A stretch of 7,107 nucleotides of DNA from Chloroflexota bacterium. GTDB lineage: Bacteria > Chloroflexota > Limnocylindria > QHBO01. Position 1 is the first letter of the stretch; each line of letters begins with the position of its first letter. The notes under the pieces were generated by a model that was not told the DNA's origin, searched no databases, and saw only the letters and a program-made list of their open reading frames with translations. Made by a program: the position numbers and the translations under genes. The stretch lies in the NCBI GenBank assembly GCA_005882055.1, contig VBGQ01000199.1, positions 1 to 7,107 on the forward strand, given 5' to 3'. Below are positions 5,193-7,107 of the stretch, one piece after another.

Positions 5193-6889
5193 CCGACCGC
5201 CTCGCGCTCCGGCGCGAGCATGGACTCGAACATGGCGCGGACGTCCTTGGCACTCTCGGCGTGGAGGGCCTGTTCGGCAGCACCTCGCAGATCGGTCAGG
5301 CTGGCCGACGCGAGCGCGCGCTTGACGGCGCCGAATGCGCCCGCGTCCATCGACAGCTCGTCGACGCCCAGCCCGGTCAAGGCCATCGCTCCCGCTGGAT
5401 CGCCGGCCATCTCGCCGCACACCGCCACGGGGATGCCGGCCGCGTGGCCCCCTTCCACGACCCGGGCGATCGCCCGCAGGACCGCGGGATGCAGCGGGTC
5501 CTGGCGCTCGGCGAGGCCAGGATTGGTCCGATCGGCCGCGAGCAGGTACTGGGTCAGGTCGTTGGTGCCGATCGAGAAGAACGCGACCTCAGGAGCGACG
5601 AGCTCCGCGACCAGGGCCACGGATGGAATCTCGACCATGATCCCGACCTTGGGTTGGACGCCCAGTGTCCGGCCGAACGCCGCCATCGCCACGAGCTCGT
5701 GGAGGCGATACACGTCGGAGAGGTCGGCGACCATGGGAGCCATGATCCAGGGCTGGCGCCCGGTGTGCTCCCCCGCCGCGAGGATGGCACGCAGCTGGGT
5801 CAGCAACAGCGCTTCGTGCCCGGCGTCCGCCAGCCTGAGGGCGCGCACGCCCAGGAACGGGTTCTCCTCGTGCGGGAGGGGCAGGTACGGCAGGTCCTTG
5901 TCTCCACCCAGGTCGATCAGCCGGATCACGACCGGGCGCTCGCCGAAGGACTCCAGCACCTTCGCGTAGGCGCCGGTCTGGGTAGCCTCGTCGGGTGCCG
6001 TGGCCCGGCCCATGAACATGAACTCGGTGCGGAAGAGGCCCACGCCCTCGGCGCCGCCCTCGATGGCGCGCTTCGAGTCTTCCGGCTGACCGATGTTCGC
6101 GGCCAGCATGACCCGATGCCCGTCGGCGGTCTGCAGCGGCCGATCGTGCAGCGCTTCGTCCGCCGCCGCTCGGGCGCCTGCGGCTGCGGTGCGGCGCTCG
6201 ATCTCGACGAGCATGTCTTCATCGGGGTCGAGGAAGACCTCGCCGGTGGTGCCATCCACGGCGATCTCCTGCGCGTCCTTCGCCATGTCGAGCAGGCCGC
6301 GAGCGCCGACCACCGCGGGAATCCCCAGGGCCCGCGACAGGATCGCCGCATGCGCGGTCCGAGAGCCGGCCTCGAGGGCCACCCCGGCGAGCAGCGCGGG
6401 ATCGAGCTCGGCGGTTATGGACGGAGGCAGATCGAGCGCCACGGCGATCGAGCGCTGCTGGAGACTTGGCGGTTGCTCGCCGCGCAGGATCCGCGCGATT
6501 CGCGCCGCCACGTCCCGAACGTCGGCGGCTCGAGCCGCGAGGAGCTCGTCGTCCAGCGCAGCCAGCGTGGCGGCGGCATCCTCGCCGGCGTCACGGATCG
6601 CCTCATTCGCCGACCTGCCCTGGTCGATGGCCCGCTGCGCGGCGTCCAAGAGCTCAGGGTCCTGGGCCATCATCGCCTGCGCGCCAAAGATCTCGGACTC
6701 CTCTCCACGCCCACCCGAGCGCAGGCGCTCCCGCAGGGCTTCCAGCTCGGTGGCGGCGCGCTCGGCTGCCTCGCTCAGCCCAACCTCGGTACCGCTCGCA
6801 GCACTATCGCTGCCTCGCTCCGGCAGGCGCCAGATCCGGGCGCGCGCGACACCCGGGGCGGCCGCAACGCCGCGGAGCGTCGAGGTCAT
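5189..6889 (-). CDS. ptsI: Phosphoenolpyruvate-protein phosphotransferase (PTS enzyme I)
   Basis: Enzyme I takes phosphate from phosphoenolpyruvate onto a histidine and passes it to HPr in the cytoplasm, the first step of the PTS. At 566 residues it is close to E. coli EI (575) and complete. The N-terminal part holds the helical HPr-binding region (about 21-140) and the swivelling domain with active-site His180 in GSRTAHAAILSRALGIPAVVG (175-195). The C-terminal PEP-binding barrel (about 245-560) has GLFRTEFMFM (284-293, R287), R323 in IRLIDLGGDKD, E420 in GIMVEIPS, D444 in FSIGTNDLTQY and catalytic Cys491 in VCGEMAGDP. All match E. coli catalytic positions with constant small offsets. The Ser at 176 (GSRTAH) differs from the usual GG or GA before the active His. 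The start overlaps the HPr stop (ATGA) and the stop overlaps the pgsA start in the same way. It is too short for an extra N-terminal GAF domain, so it is not the nitrogen-PTS form. Confidence 0.96.
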   Translation of the reverse strand: MTSTLRGVAAAPGVARARIWRLPERGSDSAASGTEVGLSEAAERAATELEALRERLRSGGRGEESEIFGAQAMMAQDPELLDAAQRAIDQGRSANEAIRDAGEDAAATLAALDDELLAARAADVRDVAARIARILRGEQPPSLQQRSIAVALDLPPSITAELDPALLAGVALEAGSRTAHAAILSRALGIPAVVGARGLLDMAKDAQEIAVDGTTGEVFLDPDEDMLVEIERRTAAAGARAAADEALHDRPLQTADGHRVMLAANIGQPEDSKRAIEGGAEGVGLFRTEFMFMGRATAPDEATQTGAYAKVLESFGERPVVIRLIDLGGDKDLPYLPLPHEENPFLGVRALRLADAGHEALLLTQLRAILAAGEHTGRQPWIMAPMVADLSDVYRLHELVAMAAFGRTLGVQPKVGIMVEIPSVALVAELVAPEVAFFSIGTNDLTQYLLAADRTNPGLAERQDPLHPAVLRAIARVVEGGHAAGIPVAVCGEMAGDPAGAMALTGLGVDELSMDAGAFGAVKRALASASLTDLRGAAEQALHAESAKDVRAMFESMLAPEREAVG

Positions 6890-7107
6890 CCGCCGATCGC
6901 CTCGCCCAGGCCCGCCTCCACCATCTCGCGCAGGGCTTTCACCGCTTCGTCGGCATCCTCACCTTCCGCGGTGATGCGGATGGTATGCCCGTGCGAGACG
7001 CCCAGACCGAGGACGCCGAGCATGCTCTTGGCCGCCGCCGACTTGTCCGCGTCGCGCGTCAGGTTGGTGACCCGGATATCGGACTTGAAGCCGGTCGCTG
7101 CCTTCAC
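6886..7107 (-). CDS. ptsH: Phosphocarrier protein HPr, C-terminal part (N-terminus beyond the window)
   Basis: The visible 73 residues match HPr from the first helix onward: VKAATGF (as in FVKEAKGF of E. coli), then SDIRVTNL, AAAKSMLGVLGLGVSHGHTIRITAEGEDADEAVKALREMVE. HPr carries phosphate from EI to sugar-specific EII proteins or other acceptors. The residue matching regulatory Ser46 is present (S28 of the fragment, AKSML). The active His15 and GLHARPA motif would lie just outside the right edge and cannot be checked. The GTG at 7107 encodes the conserved Val of FVK and is not the start. The loop before AKS (TNLTRDADKSAA) is about four residues longer than in E. coli HPr, as I recall for HPr-like domains of GC-rich actinobacterial and Chloroflexota PTS/dihydroxyacetone kinase systems. 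The stop overlaps the ptsI start. Confidence 0.9.
   Translation of the reverse strand: MKAATGFKSDIRVTNLTRDADKSAAAKSMLGVLGLGVSHGHTIRITAEGEDADEAVKALREMVEAGLGEAIGG

Noticed and set aside
4648..5325. Open frame of 225 codons antisense to pgsA
   Set aside because: Ser/Ala/Thr/Arg-rich with no domain; the opposite strand encodes the complete CDP-alcohol transferase motif.
5193..5420. N-terminal extension of PgsA by 76 residues
   Set aside because: It lies wholly within ptsI, is Arg-rich and unlike any PgsA N-terminus; the ATG at 5192 has GAGG upstream and an ATGA junction.
6093..6974. Open frame of 293 codons antisense to ptsI
   Set aside because: The product is Ser/Arg/Ala low-complexity sequence, as expected opposite a GC-rich gene, while the sense frame carries the EI catalytic residues.
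7105..7107. GTG at the right edge as the start of HPr
   Set aside because: It matches the conserved Val in helix 1 of HPr (FVK); starting there would delete the His15 active site, so the gene is cut by the window edge.
1..7107. tRNA or rRNA genes, insertion sequences, CRISPR arrays, prophage or defence genes
   Set aside because: No cloverleaf-like segment, transposase, terminal repeat, spaced direct-repeat array or nuclease gene was seen; the window is accounted for by the nine genes and one regulatory region.

Overview
This is a GC-rich window, roughly two thirds G+C judged by eye, and almost entirely protein-coding. It holds nine genes: eight complete and one cut by the right edge. They are packed with 4-base ATGA overlaps, a 1-base TGATG overlap, gaps of 1 to 3 bases, and two convergent gene pairs whose ends overlap. 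The only non-coding stretch longer than a few bases is the 113 bp divergent region at 1960-2072. The base composition, the apparently leaderless start of the ABC gene, a short PadR regulator next to a small membrane protein with a YPRAW...RRYG N-terminus, and the form of the HPr loop all suggest a Chloroflexota-like or actinobacterial genome, perhaps an uncultivated streamlined lineage. That placement is inference from gene style, not from a marker gene.

Layout from left to right. (1) 5-1088, plus strand: a UPF0173/YtkL-type metallo-beta-lactamase-fold hydrolase, followed after one base by a small glycine/alanine-rich probable membrane protein of unknown function. (2) 1085-1959, minus strand: a short PadR-family regulator and, coupled to it, a three-helix membrane protein of the kind often found beside PadR genes. 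(3) 2073-4570, plus strand, divergent from padR: an ABC-2 type exporter of NodIJ/DrrAB style, with one ATPase and two different permeases. The divergent region carries an inverted repeat that looks like a PadR operator, a plausible padR promoter and a -10 box that would give a leaderless ATPase mRNA. (4) 4563-7107, minus strand: HPr (N-terminus outside the window), PTS enzyme I and PgsA (phosphatidylglycerophosphate synthase), joined by ATGA overlaps.

How they work together. The PadR pair and the divergent exporter look like a ligand-responsive efflux module: PadR would repress its own operon and perhaps the exporter. HPr and EI form the general phosphoryl relay of the PTS. No sugar-specific EII is visible here, so the final acceptor (an EII or a PTS-type dihydroxyacetone kinase) would have to lie outside the window. 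PgsA at the end of that operon makes the precursor of phosphatidylglycerol. No tRNA, rRNA, mobile element, CRISPR array or obvious new defence system was found. The most interesting points are the regulatory region, the asymmetric permease pair, the ptsH-ptsI-pgsA coupling and the overlapping convergent gene ends.
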